From Paraescarpia echinospica (lineage: Eukaryota > Annelida > Polychaeta > Sabellida > Siboglinidae): DNA of 64,000 nt. Under the pieces are notes generated by a model that saw only the letters and a list, made by a program, of their open reading frames with translations, ran no database searches and was not told the DNA's origin. The first letter of the stretch is position 1, and each line of letters starts with the position of its first letter. The DNA is taken from the NCBI GenBank assembly GCA_020002185.1, contig CM034541.1, positions 32,797,852 to 32,861,851 of the forward strand, in the 5' to 3' direction. A program made the position numbers and the translations under genes. Positions 23,950 to 37,700 of the stretch are shown here, piece by piece.

Positions 23950-26900
23950 ATGTCAAATTTCATAAAGAAACACGGTCATGCTGTCGCCGGTGGCGATGAT
24001 ACCATCACTAACAGTGATAGATTGACAAGCATACATTGTGCAGCAGGGGGATTTGGTGACGCTGGACTTGTTCCCCGCAAGATCCCTCCCCAGAATGTAG
24101 TCCAACGACTGTGGCAGCGAGAGACTCACGCCTGTAAGCCAGCTACGCAGTTCCATGTTGCGCGAGCTTTCCACACAAACGTCTTCCCAAATTTCACTGT
24201 CGTCAACGTTGAGAAGCCGCCATGTTTCCTGCGCAAGTTCTCGCCAGATGGACGCTATTTCGTGGCGTTCTCGTCCGATCAGATGTCCATCGAAATTTAC
24301 GAGTTCCAAGGTCCTGCTGCTGCGGAACACCTACTCCAGGGGGTGCATGGGGATTACACGGGCAACAAGGTGGAACAAGACTCAACTATGATTAGCAGTA
24401 AGCTGTTTGACTGCTTCTTCAGACTGAAGCATGTCACCAACGTGGCATCAAATGGTGAGCACCTGAATCGCGAGTGTAGCCTGTTCTCTGATGACGGATG
24501 CTTCGTGATAGTCGGCTCGGCCGTCTATATCCCTGATGAACCACACCCGCATTTCTTTGAAGTGTACAGAAACAACGAGTCGGTGTCGCCAAACACACGC
24601 TCCCCTTTGGAGGATTACACGCTGCATCTAGTAGAGTTAGACACCGGCAGACTCTGCGACAGTCGCCATTTTAAATGCGACAAGATATTTCTGTCGCACA
24701 ATCAGGGCCTGTATTTGTACCGCAATATACTGGCAGTACTCTCGGTGCAGCAGCAAACCATCCACATCTTCCAGGTGTCCCCCAGTGGAGTTTTCATCGA
24801 CGTGCGGACTATAGGGAGGTTTTGTCATGAGGATGATCAGCTCCTTATCTCGGCCACTCAGAGACAGAGTGGCACACAGACCGAGCGACCGTTCTTTGAG
24901 CCAACCATAAACTCGTTAAAGCACCGGATCCTAGTGTTTTTGTTCCATCGTGCTAAGCATCAGTTGAAGGTCATAGGGTCACAGAAACCTCTGCTCAAGT
25001 TCTATCAATACTTCGACCAATTCCTCCATCTCAGACTGTGGAAGATGCAACTACTGGATGAAGACCATTTACTCATCAAGTATGCCAGTGAAGATGTTGT
25101 CACGCTGCGGATATCCGACCCAAATTCACAGCCGTCGTTTTTTGTTGTGTACAACATGGTGACGACACAAGTGATCGCTGTCTACGAGAACACGAGTGAA
25201 CGCCTGTTGGAGTTATTTGAGAACTTCTGTGATCTGTTCCGCAATGCAACACTGCATAGCGAGGCTCAGTTCACATGCTCAGCATCAAGCAATGTCTACG
25301 CACGACAGATCCACCAGCGGTTCAAGCAGACAATTGTCAACGCAAAGTTTGGTGGTCACACCGAGGCTGTGAAGCGGTTGTTAGCACAGCTGCCAATCAG
25401 TTCACAGTCATACAGCAGCAGTCCCTACCTCGACCTGTCACTCTTCAGCTACGATGATAAGTGGGTGTCGGTGATGGAGAGACCCAAGGCATGCGGTGAT
25501 CATCCTATCAGGTATTCACACATAAACACCTGTCCCCTTCCCCCCCTTTCTACATCTCATCACTGCAACCACATTAAGGTTTTTCATTTTCCTGCTGCAA
25601 AAAGCTTCCCCAAAAGTCTTCGAGGAAGACCTCACTGTTCTCAATAGTATGTACAGTATTATCATGCATTGCTTTGCCTGTCATTTTTAGGGTTGTCCAA
25701 CTTTGAAGAAGTTTGATTAACTTAATTTTTCTCCAACATATAAAACCTGTTGTGCCACATTTTAGTATGGAAAACTGACATCTAGGTGAACAATCCCCTT
25801 TCCAATCTCTGAAATATATATACGTTAAGCACCATTTTAAGCAGATATAATTGTGTATGTTTTGCTGTGATATTCCTTCACTTCAAAGAAATAAAATCTT
25901 ATCGATTATACCGTAAATTTACCTATGCAAACATACTATTCAAAGTTGCACTGTGCATTGGTCGCACTGTTTTCAATGAACAATATTGCTAATTATCAAA
26001 ATTATTCAACATCTTTCTCACATTTCTGAGTTTTGCTTCATATATAAATTTCTTTTCAACAAAATTCTTTTCCTTTAAACACTGTTGGGCCTGTTTTGTT
26101 CTTCTAGTCATCACTATACTTGGCTTAGCATAACAGTTATAAGTACTATTCGTGGAGAACAAAGAATTTGAAATTGTCTCAGCTTTTACATCAGAATTCA
26201 GAAATCAACCTTGGGTGGTCCTCATTTAATTTTTTTTAAATTATGTACAATACACTTAGCACCACGTACAGTGCCTTAACCTGTTGACAGGTCTAGAGAA
26301 CTGTCCGTACATAAAACTACTGACCCCAGTCATACGTGATCCATCACAGCCACAGACTTATTCTGCACACAAACCAAAAATAGGTCATGTTCCATCAAAT
26401 TTTTATTAAAACTTATAATCTCATGAACCAGTTTATTTTCCTCGACAAACAATCGCAAAGTAATAAAATACTAGATGCATTTGCAAAACCATATACCTTA
26501 AAAAACAACGGACAATACGAGTCAAAAGGACATGACGTCACTTCACAAAACATGGCCTTTTTAAAGTTTACTTCAATTTTAGCAATAAATAAAAAAGTGA
26601 AGATATTTCAACAAATGAGGTGTCATTTTAAAGCTCATCACCTGTTGAATCCATAAAGGTGAAAAACTCCATTTCACAATTTTGCATCTTAATACCCACT
26701 ATGCTGTGGCAAGTCACATATTAATCTCGCTGCTCACATAATCTTTTCCATAACAGAATATTCTTGAATGTTGTAGGTTCTACGCTAGAGACTCGGCCCT
26801 CCTCAAGTTCAAGATCTACGCAGGCCTGCTAGGTCGCAATCCACCCCCAACGGCCCGGCGTCTCGTCGCATTCACCTTTCACCCCATCGAACCATTTGCC

Positions 26901-26966
26901 ATCAGCGTCCAGCGAACTAATGCAGAGTACGTCGTTAACTTCCACATCAGACATTGCGTTGTTTGA
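23950..26966 (+). CDS. DET1: DET1 (de-etiolated-1 homologue), CUL4-DDB1 ligase component
   Basis: Two coding exons: 23950-25511 (ends in phase 2, donor CAG|GTATT) and 26777-26966 (acceptor TTGTAG, stop TGA). They join as AG|G to give 583 codons; vertebrate DET1 has about 550. The match is collinear: [77 protein letters not shown]-free WD-like body, [20 protein letters not shown], then in exon 2 [13 protein letters not shown] at the extreme C-terminus. DET1 family proteins form a DDB1-binding beta-propeller in the DCX(DET1-COP1)/DDD complexes that direct ubiquitination in the nucleus. The N-terminal ~70 residues from ATG 23950 are poorly conserved; only [13 protein letters not shown] aligns, and an upstream splice acceptor inside this part cannot be excluded. 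The intron (1265 bp) has no recognised element. Neighbour STOML2 is convergent. Confidence 0.95.
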
Positions 26967-28768
26967 GCCTTGAGTTGGGAGCTGATATACTCCGAAGACT
27001 GCTGCATTTCGTCTACTGGAGGGTGACTGAAAACTCCTGTCAAGACTGTCAGTGTGGATTAATATGCATATCTGTCTATGTTGGATTTATAGTTATTTTC
27101 TTATAATTGGCCCATTTCATAACCCATATCAATGGTCGAATTGTTGGCATGAAATGAGACAACACTGTGCCTGTCAAAGTCCCCCGAACACAGTCTAGGA
27201 GAATAGTTGCTTCTTAATTCCAGTAAAACTATGCAGCACATTTTTGCTATAGCCTTGTGAAACATTCAATCTATCAATGTGAATTACTTTTGGATTCTGT
27301 TGCATAATTCATATTGAAAACAAGGTACCTCCATAACAACATATCTGAATGTTTTCTCTTCAACCTCTCAAGATTCCTAATTTCATGCTAAACTGAGCTT
27401 TCAAAACCTACAGGTCTATTCATCAGTGCCTGACAGAGCTTTCCTCACATAACATCGGCTCCAAGAGCATTGTCACGTGATACAGATGGCAGCTCATTCT
27501 GACGCAAAAGAAGACCGAGTTGAAACCTATCAAGTTTGAATTCTGAAATTGGGATTCCGAGAGATGGCTATACCAGCAGCGCCAGATTTAGGACCGTGGA
27601 AGCCCCTGGGCAGTGTTTGGCCGGGTATCATATCATAATACTTCTCACTTCTCCCTGCCTTTTATTATTGAAGCACCCAAGTTTTGTTTAAAAACCTTTC
27701 GACTCCAAAGAAATTGCCCAAAAAGTATTTCGTATAGGCCCTGTCTGCCCTGCCCTAAATCCGACACCGAGCAATAGATACCTTGTTTCATAATGGATTA
27801 TCTACTGATACCTGTGTATTGTTTTCATGAATTACTCAAATATGTAGGTGAAAATGTTCATGCAAATGAGCAGTTGGAGTGCAGTTGAAAATAATAACTG
27901 GCAGTGTATGTTTGATGGTATCCCGTTTACTAGAGCTTATTAAATTGGTTAACTGGTCCAACTTGAGTTTCACCATATCCAATGCTGCAAACTACATACA
28001 ATCTACCACGTATTGTTACGAATCCTAGCACGTGTTTTCTCTTCAACTGCTAAGTGTTTATTTTTGATAACTACATACTTTCCTAAGCACTCCATCATGA
28101 TTTCTCCATTTGAAACAAATCCAAATTAAAGAGGGACACAGGAATATTCCTTCCAAATTCATAAAACCTGTATTGTATAATGGGAATCTATACGACCCTG
28201 CGTGTTTGATGAGGTTTAATATGAAACGTCAATGTTTCGAGACTTGGGCCGATACATTTTCATATAATATGTATCTAAAAATAAAAATGTTCACATCACA
28301 GGATAAGACAATATACAGTACAAAGATTCAAGAATAGTTCACAGTCAGTTGGTAGATTTATTGGGAATTGCAGATGACTAGCTACGATAGAAATGACACC
28401 TTTGGAGGAACATTTATACACATTGAATGACACCTACCAGGTACAAATATGTTTATAATATTGCCTATTTGAGTGCAAATGTTATAGTAACAATGACAAT
28501 ACATGTTTGAGTAAAATGTGCCACTAGGCTAGGTTTTTCATTTACATTTAATTCACGATTATCTTAATACTGTCAAAACCTGACCTGTTACATGGGAAAT
28601 TATGTTCCCAACCTGACCTAAGTATTACGTCAAATATGGCTGAACATACATCCCGGTAGCATTTGGAAATGAAGGACACAATCTGGACTGTTGGAGAGCA
28701 TATGTATGTCAATTAATTTTTACACAAGGCGAAATACATTACTCCTACTGTCACTGATCATAAAGTTT
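26967..28768. other. Intergenic between convergent DET1 and STOML2 3' ends
   Basis: This 1.8 kb must hold both 3' UTRs. No coding homology is seen. A minus-strand AATAAA (plus TTTATT) lies at 28357-28362, a candidate STOML2 poly(A) signal about 410 bp past its stop. I saw no clear AATAAA for DET1 close to its stop. Confidence 0.45.
28357..28362 (-). terminator. Candidate poly(A) signal for STOML2
   Basis: AATAAA on the minus strand about 410 bp downstream of the STOML2 stop codon. Chosen by position only. Confidence 0.3.
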
Positions 28769-31700
28769 TCATTTGCCTGGGTCTTTATTTCTGTCATCTT
28801 TTTGTTTTACTATCGTTTGTGGTGCTGCTTTCATTTGCATGTCCTTGTTACTCAAGTCGAGATACTCATTCACTGCTTTTTTGTCCTCGTCAAAAGATGA
28901 AGCATTGCCATCGATGAAATCAGGAGCGCCTATTGACATGCCCGTTGAACTGCCTAGGCTCTTGTATATTGACATGGCCTGCAAATAAACCACATCCACA
29001 TTAGGTGTCTTATGCGTTTAATCTATTTGTGAACAACTGGAGTGCCGAGTGCAAACTGCATAGATTTTCATAGTTAAGATGAATCATAAAGTACAAAAAA
29101 ACTCAAAATGTTCACAGCTAAATGTTTTCAATTCATTCAGAATGATATTTACACTTTCAAAACATAACTTGTTAATAGTACTCAAATAATAGGTATAATG
29201 CATTAAAAAACTTTTTGTTTGAAAAGTCAATATTTAAAACACCTACATACTGTATTCAACCAATTAAGTGTACAGTACTACAAACTGCATTATATGCAAA
29301 ACTATTCTGTGCAAACACATCCAGACAGCATATCTTGTTTCACACGTTTAGTTCAAAAGTTGACTAGTATATTTTATTATATATATTTATTAGCTCACCT
29401 GAGCAACCATACTGCCGACATCACTGACGTTAGACGGCAGTAGAATCGTGTTCGACTCCTTCGCGAGGTTGCCAAAGGCCGCTATATACTTCTCGGCCAC
29501 CGAGATCGACACTGCATTTTGTCCATACTGAAAGCCAGATAGAATTATCAGGTGAAAAAGTCGTTAACAAAAGCCAGAAAACTATCAAACACTACACCTT
29601 GTAACTATTTATTCTGGCATATCTCATAACATTGGATTCAGTATTCAACTAGATTCAATCAAACACGATACATTCTAAGTTCCTGCACATCGCTGTATCC
29701 AGTCCTTAGAACTGTTCAAAATGTTTTACACTATTCCCAGGCAGATCTGTTCAATCGAACACTGTCTTGACTTCTCTGGGCAGCATTCAGCCTATAATTA
29801 ATTACTAGATCACAAATATCCACCACTGTCAATAGCCAGATACTCATTTATGTAACTGAACAAACTTGCCCGAGGTTCAAAATGGCAGCAAGAGGAACAC
29901 GGAATCTCTCGACTGAGAGTCTGAAACTATAACCACCACCACCATCACCACCCTTTACTCATAACTAGGCATGTTTCTTCACAGTGCCTCATGCAGTAGG
30001 GCAGCTGCTTCTAAATAATGTGCTTCTATTTTACATGTCTTCTCAGTAATGGCTACAGGTCGTACAACAACAGTTCAAATTAGATGGAAAGAAATAAACT
30101 TACTTTGGTGCAAATATTGAAACATGCAACGTTTTGAGCCGTCTACAGCGGATCTTGTTCTAGCACTGATATCATGTGACACGGTTCAGATTCTGCCGGA
30201 ATAATCTGGTTGTAGATGGCGGGCAGGTGGTATCCTTTCTACAACCAGATTATTCTGCCAGAATCTGAGCCACGTCACATGACATCAGTGCTTGAACAAG
30301 ATTCGGTGTAGAAGGGTCGAAATGTTGCAACATTTGCTCCAAAGTAAGTTTATTTCTCGCTGTCTAATCGAGATTTGGAGCCATGAACAATATAATCCAT
30401 AACAGTTAAAATTGTTTTACACTTTTTTTTTCATGACGACTCACCTTCTTAGCGAGAGCGTCGGCAACCATCTTGATGGCGTTGGCCTGAGCCTCGGCCT
30501 TGGCGAGCAAGGCGTTGGCCTCTCCCATTGCCTGGTTCACCTTCTCCTGCTGATATGCCTCAGACGCAAGGATCCTAGCCTTCCTCTGACCCTCTGCTAC
30601 GTTGATGTCCGCCTCTCGTACTCCTGCCCAACATTTACGGGTACAATGAAGAAGCATTTCTTTTATTTGACCTGTCAGACATTTCAAATAATACTTACAA
30701 TACCTCCATATTAAATTATAATTTTAAATAGAACAAGTTATAGACTTATAATAAACATGGTATGTAATAAAAAAAATAGGTGTCAGTAGACTAAGTAAGT
30801 AGTCTAAGACCGATAGTCACTCTCAAAGAGTCACCTAATAAACCAACATTACACTAAATCATTAGGTCAAAAATGTACTTCCTTTCTTAAAAAAAATCAA
30901 TCTCAACATATTAATAATATCTCTGGTTTTATATGTATGTACATGCGTAGGAAAAGTGTGTGCGTGTATGTGTGTACCTACGTGTTTGTGTGTGTGCCTG
31001 CATGTGTGTCAGGCCTGGGGTAATAGTAATATGTAATAGCAATAGTAACGATTACAAATATTTAAGTAATAGTAACAGGTTGAGCAAAAACTCAATGTAA
31101 TAGTAATTGACCTATTACTTTTATATTACTAATAAACATTTCAACTGAATTGCAGCTACATAACAATTCCATTTGATTAGGTTGTAGATTTCACTTGTTT
31201 CTCCAGGTTTTATGGTTGCTCCCCCCTTGTCAACTTCAGCATGGCCCTCATGAAGTTTTACCCTAGAGTTTTATGAGTGTTAACATAACAAGAGACACTG
31301 GTACAGTGTGACTGCTGCATTGATTAAAGGGATTAAACTGGGCTGTCACTGCTTTGAAGCCACTTGTGCAAAGTTGCCAACTACCCTTTTCAAGTAAGCC
31401 TATGGGTTTAGTGACTGCCTCCATGGTGCACACAATTGAGCCTAAACTACAGCAGGTGTGAAAAACATCCTGATGTATTTGTACTTGAGCCAATAATTAG
31501 ACTGTAATATAATCCACCAAGTTATGTGGCATTGACTATTGCTTTTATTTTTCATTCCAGTATGGTATTTAAATATAAAATGGAACATATATGTTCTATC
31601 CTTAGTCAATGTAGTTAGTAGATTGTACTAAATATGGTACATATTATATAGACATATTTTGTTGTAACTATTTATGAATTTTTTAAACTTTATAATACTT

Positions 31701-34700
31701 CCCTAATGATGATGATGAAAGTGCTTGACATTCTCAAATATAATTTCAAATACTTTGGACACGGGCATCAATAAATGGCAAATTTAATTGACCGCATGCC
31801 TGGTATGTGTGTGTGCGTGCATGCGTGGGTGTGAGCATGTGTGTGGTGTGAACATGCTTACATGGTTATCGTATTTGTCGTTTAGGCACTGTTTTGTACA
31901 ATGGGCGGTCTTCATCATTTACTAACACTTATTTATACTAGCTTATGCGTTCCAATCACCCTGTGTTTACCGGGACACACGACTTGGTGAACTTGAAATT
32001 TCTGAAGCAGCCCACCCGAGGAATACGGCCATATCCTGTTTCTAATATGGATTTCCTTCAAACGTAAACATTGTAAAAAGTATGTACTTTCTATCAACCA
32101 TCATACCTGTATGAATTCAAATGATGACAAACTTGCAGTGGCCAAAAAACAAATACTTCTGATGCTAAGCTATGCTCAGATTGTGTCTGATATAGGTATA
32201 TCTTACTGGTAGATCAGATCAGGAATATAACAACTTGGTTGACAAGTAAAAAACATATTTCAAGGCAAAAATACAGATTTCTCGCCAGGAAACGAGGCAT
32301 GTGCGACCTCAAGGAGGTGTAGACACAAGGGTTTAGCCAGAGGCCCGTCTGCCCGTCTTCAAGACTGTCACATGACTGGCCAAGACGGGTAATTACAACT
32401 GATGAGACTGATGGAATTTTGAGGGGGCCAGCTGGTTACTAGTTTAACTAATAGTTAGAAGTATATTAATGACAAACAATGACTATCTCTGGTAGTAAAA
32501 CAACTCAAATTGATCAGTATTAATTAAATAAATGGCTCGACCACACGACCTGCCACAGAAAAATCCTCAGGATCTTCTGGCCAAGAACAAAATCCAACCA
32601 GGAGTTGGTTGCCCAAGGCCACCAAGAGTACATCCCACCATCATTCAAAGAAGACGCTGGAGGTGGATTGGACATCTCCTTCGCATGCAGACGCCATCAC
32701 AAAAACAGCTGTCTGGTGGACACCAGAAGGGAAGCGAAAACGTGGACGCCCAAAGACAACATGGAGGAGAACAGTGGAGTCGGAGCTGAGGGAAATGAAC
32801 CAGAGCTGGGGCTCCGTACAGTGAATGGCTGGAGACAGACAGAGGTGGAGGAACTTCGTCACTGCCCTAAACGCCACAGGGCATAACAGGTAGTAAGTAA
32901 ATGGCTCGAATGACTGTCACTGAAAAAACTAAACTGGCGAATAATGGCTGTGATTGATGTGACTGGCCGCCACGCAAGCCTTCCACGTGCTATAGGGCAC
33001 TTTCGATTAATTCAAGACTGGCAAAACGTATTTCTCGCTGAGGGCCTGCGTAGACAGACCTTCAGATTCCAGGATGGTGGCTCTCTTTCTCCGGTCAGCC
33101 TCCACTTGCATCTGCATCGCCTCCTGGATACGACTCGGCAACTTCATGTCACCTGCAACCACGATGTTGATTCAGTGATAGTAGCTTCCTCAAATGGTTG
33201 CAGGCAGTTGGGGCTTATAACATTGTGTATTACACATTTTAATGACACAAACACAAGGTGTTGTGTTTTTCATTGTAGTAATTCATTAAGCAGGATTTTT
33301 TGTAAAATAAATTACCGTTTTGCAAACAGGTCTCATTGTCATATCTGCCTAAATAGCGGCTAATATAAAAGAGCATAAATACTACGAAGTGAGTAAAAAA
33401 TTATGGGTGTAATAAATGCTGAAGTTTGTCCATAGTGTGATCCTGTAATAAAGGTTGGAATATCTAAAATTAGAATCAGAAGTAAACACATTATTTCTAA
33501 TACAGAATATATGTCATTTTTATATACATGTGGGAAGGAGTGTGCCAAACAGAATGAACGAATTGGGTAGTTGTAACTTTGTAATATGCCTGCCTTCTGT
33601 TGCATCATACTTACGGATTTCATATCGTTTACAGTCGATCCCCCAAACACTTGATGATTTGTTGATGGCGGCTGAAATTGTAAACCAAACATGAATTACA
33701 GTTTCTACGTCACACCTAATTTGTTGTGTTATCATAAAGACTCTTTATATATAGAATTAGAAACTCAAATACACGTTACGTTGGTGAGGATGACATAATC
33801 CCTGAAGCCTATTACAGGCAATGAACAGTACCCAAAAAACACCATAACATCCTATTGCTGTAATAACTGTATGCTTTCAGACACTGTAAGTTTGTGGACA
33901 CATCTGTAAAATAAAATGTTTATTTGTTCCTATATAATCATACAAAAATTATTCATAAATCAGATCAAGTAACAAAGCTCTGTTAATACCAGGGTTAGTG
34001 AGAACTATTTGTTGTTTAAGGGGACACGATCTCCTCAAATATATTTTCTTTATTTTTCAACCCAGCTTACTGAAATGTTAGGATAACATTAGTTATACAT
34101 AAAAACAATTTTACAGATTTATTACAATTTTTTTTGTCCACCAGGTGGCGGTAGGGTCGCCCCCAACTTGAATTTTGGCTGATTCACCGTGATGGACATA
34201 TCTGGAAAATGGATTGACCAAATACATTCAAACTTGGCACACCAATAGAGTACATACAATGGCAAATTACGAGTCTTTGATTTTTTTTTACTTTCCAAAC
34301 AAAATTTATATGAATTTTTCAATCTTTGTTATTTTTCGAAAGTCAATATTTAATCAAAGTCATGATATTACATGGAATCCAAATGCTGTATCTAAAATCT
34401 AAATCTGTCATAATGTAGCCCATTATCTTGGTGGGAAATGCTGAAAATTTCAAAGGATTCTGTTGATAAATAGCCGAGTTAGACAAAATAAGAGATTGCT
34501 TGTCGGCAAAAACATTTTATTGAGAAAAATGGCATTGAAGTTTCTCAACATTTCAATACAAAATTTCAGATGCAAAAATAGAACTGCAGTGCTAACATTT
34601 CACACAAAGCTTCTACAGTTCATTGTCTTTCCAAAGATGTATACTGTTCATCATTTGGGTGTGTGAAAATATGTATACAAATTAGACAAGACCATAAATA

Positions 34701-37700
34701 TGTGACCGTCATCACTACACAATGGTACTACACGACTAAAACTACAAACTGTCTTTTTCCAGTTCATTGTCTTTCTAATAGTTCAAAGTTCAATTGAAAC
34801 CACACAACATGTATTTCAACACCATCACAGCTGCCAACAAGATTGTTCACAAGACTTTCTCTTCGTCGATCCGGTCGGACGACAGCGTTGAGTTCAGCAC
34901 TGCCCCACACGTAGTGCAGTATGTCTCGAACAGGCACACCAGGCCAAGGCGACGGTCGATGGCACGGATCTTCAGTGTTGACTCACTGCACTCGAGACAT
35001 GCCAGGCCGTTCACCAGTGTTGACATCATGCTGCAGCGAATGAATGATGTCTCAATGGGGCGTTGACGTTGCTCAGCAGCACTGATTCTCTCACACAGTG
35101 GCAGTCCCTGTCGGTATCCAAACTTTCGCTTGGTAGCCGAGATGGGGGTTGTTGCTACAGACGTTGATGGCTGAGGAGGCTCCATCTCAGAGTCAACCTG
35201 CATGGAAAATTATTTGTTATTAGATTGTACATCTGACAATATTATTAGCATAATATCAAAAATAAACATGGCATATGAGCTGGACAGGAATCATTGACAT
35301 CAATAAAAACAAAAAAAAATGACAATAATATAACAGACAACATAGTCATAGATAATAAAGTATATACTATAGTATAATAATATAGACGTGAACGTCTGCA
35401 AAATTGAAAATGTAAACGTACAGTCACAGTCAGTGTGACCTAGTTCTAGTAAATTAGCCTAGTGTTATGGCTTCTTTGAATATCGGTGCCTGGATAATAT
35501 TCAGCCTTCAAGTTCAGGCATTCCAAGTTGGCAAGACGTTACTATTACATAACATGTCTTAGATATTGTACCCAAATTATGTTGCCAGAACATATTATGA
35601 ATAATAACCTGATGCAAACAATGATAGCTTATACGTACATCAAGTTCTGTCGACGAGGGCATCTGCTCAGCACTGTCTATTTACTATTTGTCTCCCAGCA
35701 CGGGTGCATCGGCACTCGTGTCAGCTTCACTGTCGCCTTTCTCCGATTTGCGGATCAGCGACCGTGCCAAACTCAACTGTCGGCGTCTTGACATCGGTTT
35801 CATACCAAACTGCTGCTTGGCTTTCCCGTGTCTTCCTGACATCTTACGTAAAATACTATGAAGCGACTCGAAGCGAACAAAAACAGCAACGGCGAACAGA
35901 GAGGGGAATTTCCTTTGTGACGGCTTTCCAGGCTGACAGCCAATCAGCACGCCCCACTCGGGGGAGTGTCCGTGGTTGACCAATCGTAGTGACGCTAACG
36001 CGTCACAGAGAGTCCTCTTCTAGGTCAAAATGCTCCAAATCTACCAGGGATTTTACAGAACCACTGCTACCATGATGCACTGCGAAAGTGAAGCTACACG
36101 TGGATACCAAATATGTTGGGTTGTTGACAAAGATGGCGGAGTATGCGACCGCCAAAAGTGTCGTATTTTTCTATCGCGGTTGCGTAAGATTATCACTCTA
36201 GACAATGGGCCTGTTATAAATGTTCGTTTTTATTGCATTTGGAGAATTTATTCATATGTATAAAACACCCAGATCGACAGTTAGATAATAATAATATATT
36301 AATATGACAAAATATGAAAATGACCAAAAAATCCAAAAAAAATTCTTTTTTAGGAGAGCGTGTCCCCTTAATATTCTATTGTATTTTTTTCAGACAGTCC
36401 CTTACAGTACCACCTGACAGTTGCTATAGTTACAACCAATTAATTATAGCTAATATTAACATTTCTAAAAAGTTAAAGGTGCCTTGAGCAACCATTTCAG
36501 TTTCAGCAGTCCAATTAAAAAAAACTGCGCCAGTACATTTGTTTTACAAATTTCAGAGAGTGGATAATTTTCCATCTAAAAGCGATCACCAAATTGTCAC
36601 AAATCTGTGAATTGGACAGCATCACGTGCATATAATGACATTCTCACCAACTATTGCCACGTTCAGTTGTTCTCTCTCACGGAACAGCATGTCGAGCATG
36701 ATCTTGCCGATCTCAGACCTCATGGTCGTCTGTGCAAGCTGTGTAATGGCGTACTCCGCATCTTCAACGCCATAACTAGCCTGTGCAATAATAATAATGG
36801 AATAACTTCTTTATCACCAGTATCCTCAGAAGATCCGGGCTAAGTGGCACAACAAATCAAAGTTCTCGTTGTCATGTACAGAGAAAAGTCGTCAACAGAT
36901 GGATGGAATTGCTAAGAAGCTAAGGAGGATAAGCAGTCTTAAAAAGATAGGTTTTTAGACGACTGTGAAATTAAACTATATTTCTTACTGACTTAACATC
37001 AACTGGGAGTAAGATCCACAGCAAGTAACATCTCCTTATTAAATAAACGCACAAAATCTTATTACTCCAATCGCAAAATCACGCTATGTATATTATAAAA
37101 ACTCCTCTGAGAAGTATTCTGCCATGCCACAATTAATGCGCACATACTATTTGTACACAAATACCTACCACTGTTAATAGCCAGGTATTGATTTATAGCG
37201 CGTGAGCTGGAGCAATGTAGAGTGCTCAAAATTACCTAGAAATGGCAGCAAGAGGTGTCAAACCTGGAATCTCATGATGTATATATACCTAGATCTATTC
37301 CAGCACATTTGTACATATGATGGTCAATTTAGTAATACATTATAACATTTTAAATATAACATCACCTTGTAAGGGTCAAAGACACGCAGATAAAGGACTC
37401 CGTCTATTGTAAGGTTCACATTGTCTGTAAACAAACAGAATCATATTACAGACAAGATGAATACCAGGTAGGTGGTAACAGAATTATGGTAATTTATGAT
37501 ACACATAATGTATGTAATATTACAAAAGAAAATCATGTTTACTGATAATGTTTTGACACGATAATAAATATTCATCAAGTAATGAGAGGGTATAAAGTAA
37601 TCTCTCTTTTAGAAATCTAAAAACATGACCAATCCAAAGAACAAATTCAAGTTACCATTCCAAGTGTTACGTCGGCATGGTGTATTATATGGCACTATAA

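Noticed and set aside
24155..24828. Plus and minus frames inside DET1 exon 1
   Set aside because: Out-of-frame shadows of the conserved DET1 coding sequence.
25512..25647. Read-through extension of the DET1 first exon
   Set aside because: Residues after HPIR do not match DET1, and a GT donor plus a matching downstream exon at 26777 restore the conserved C-terminus.
28691..28988. Two plus-strand frames over 28.7-29.0 kb
   Set aside because: They are antisense shadows of the last STOML2 exon.
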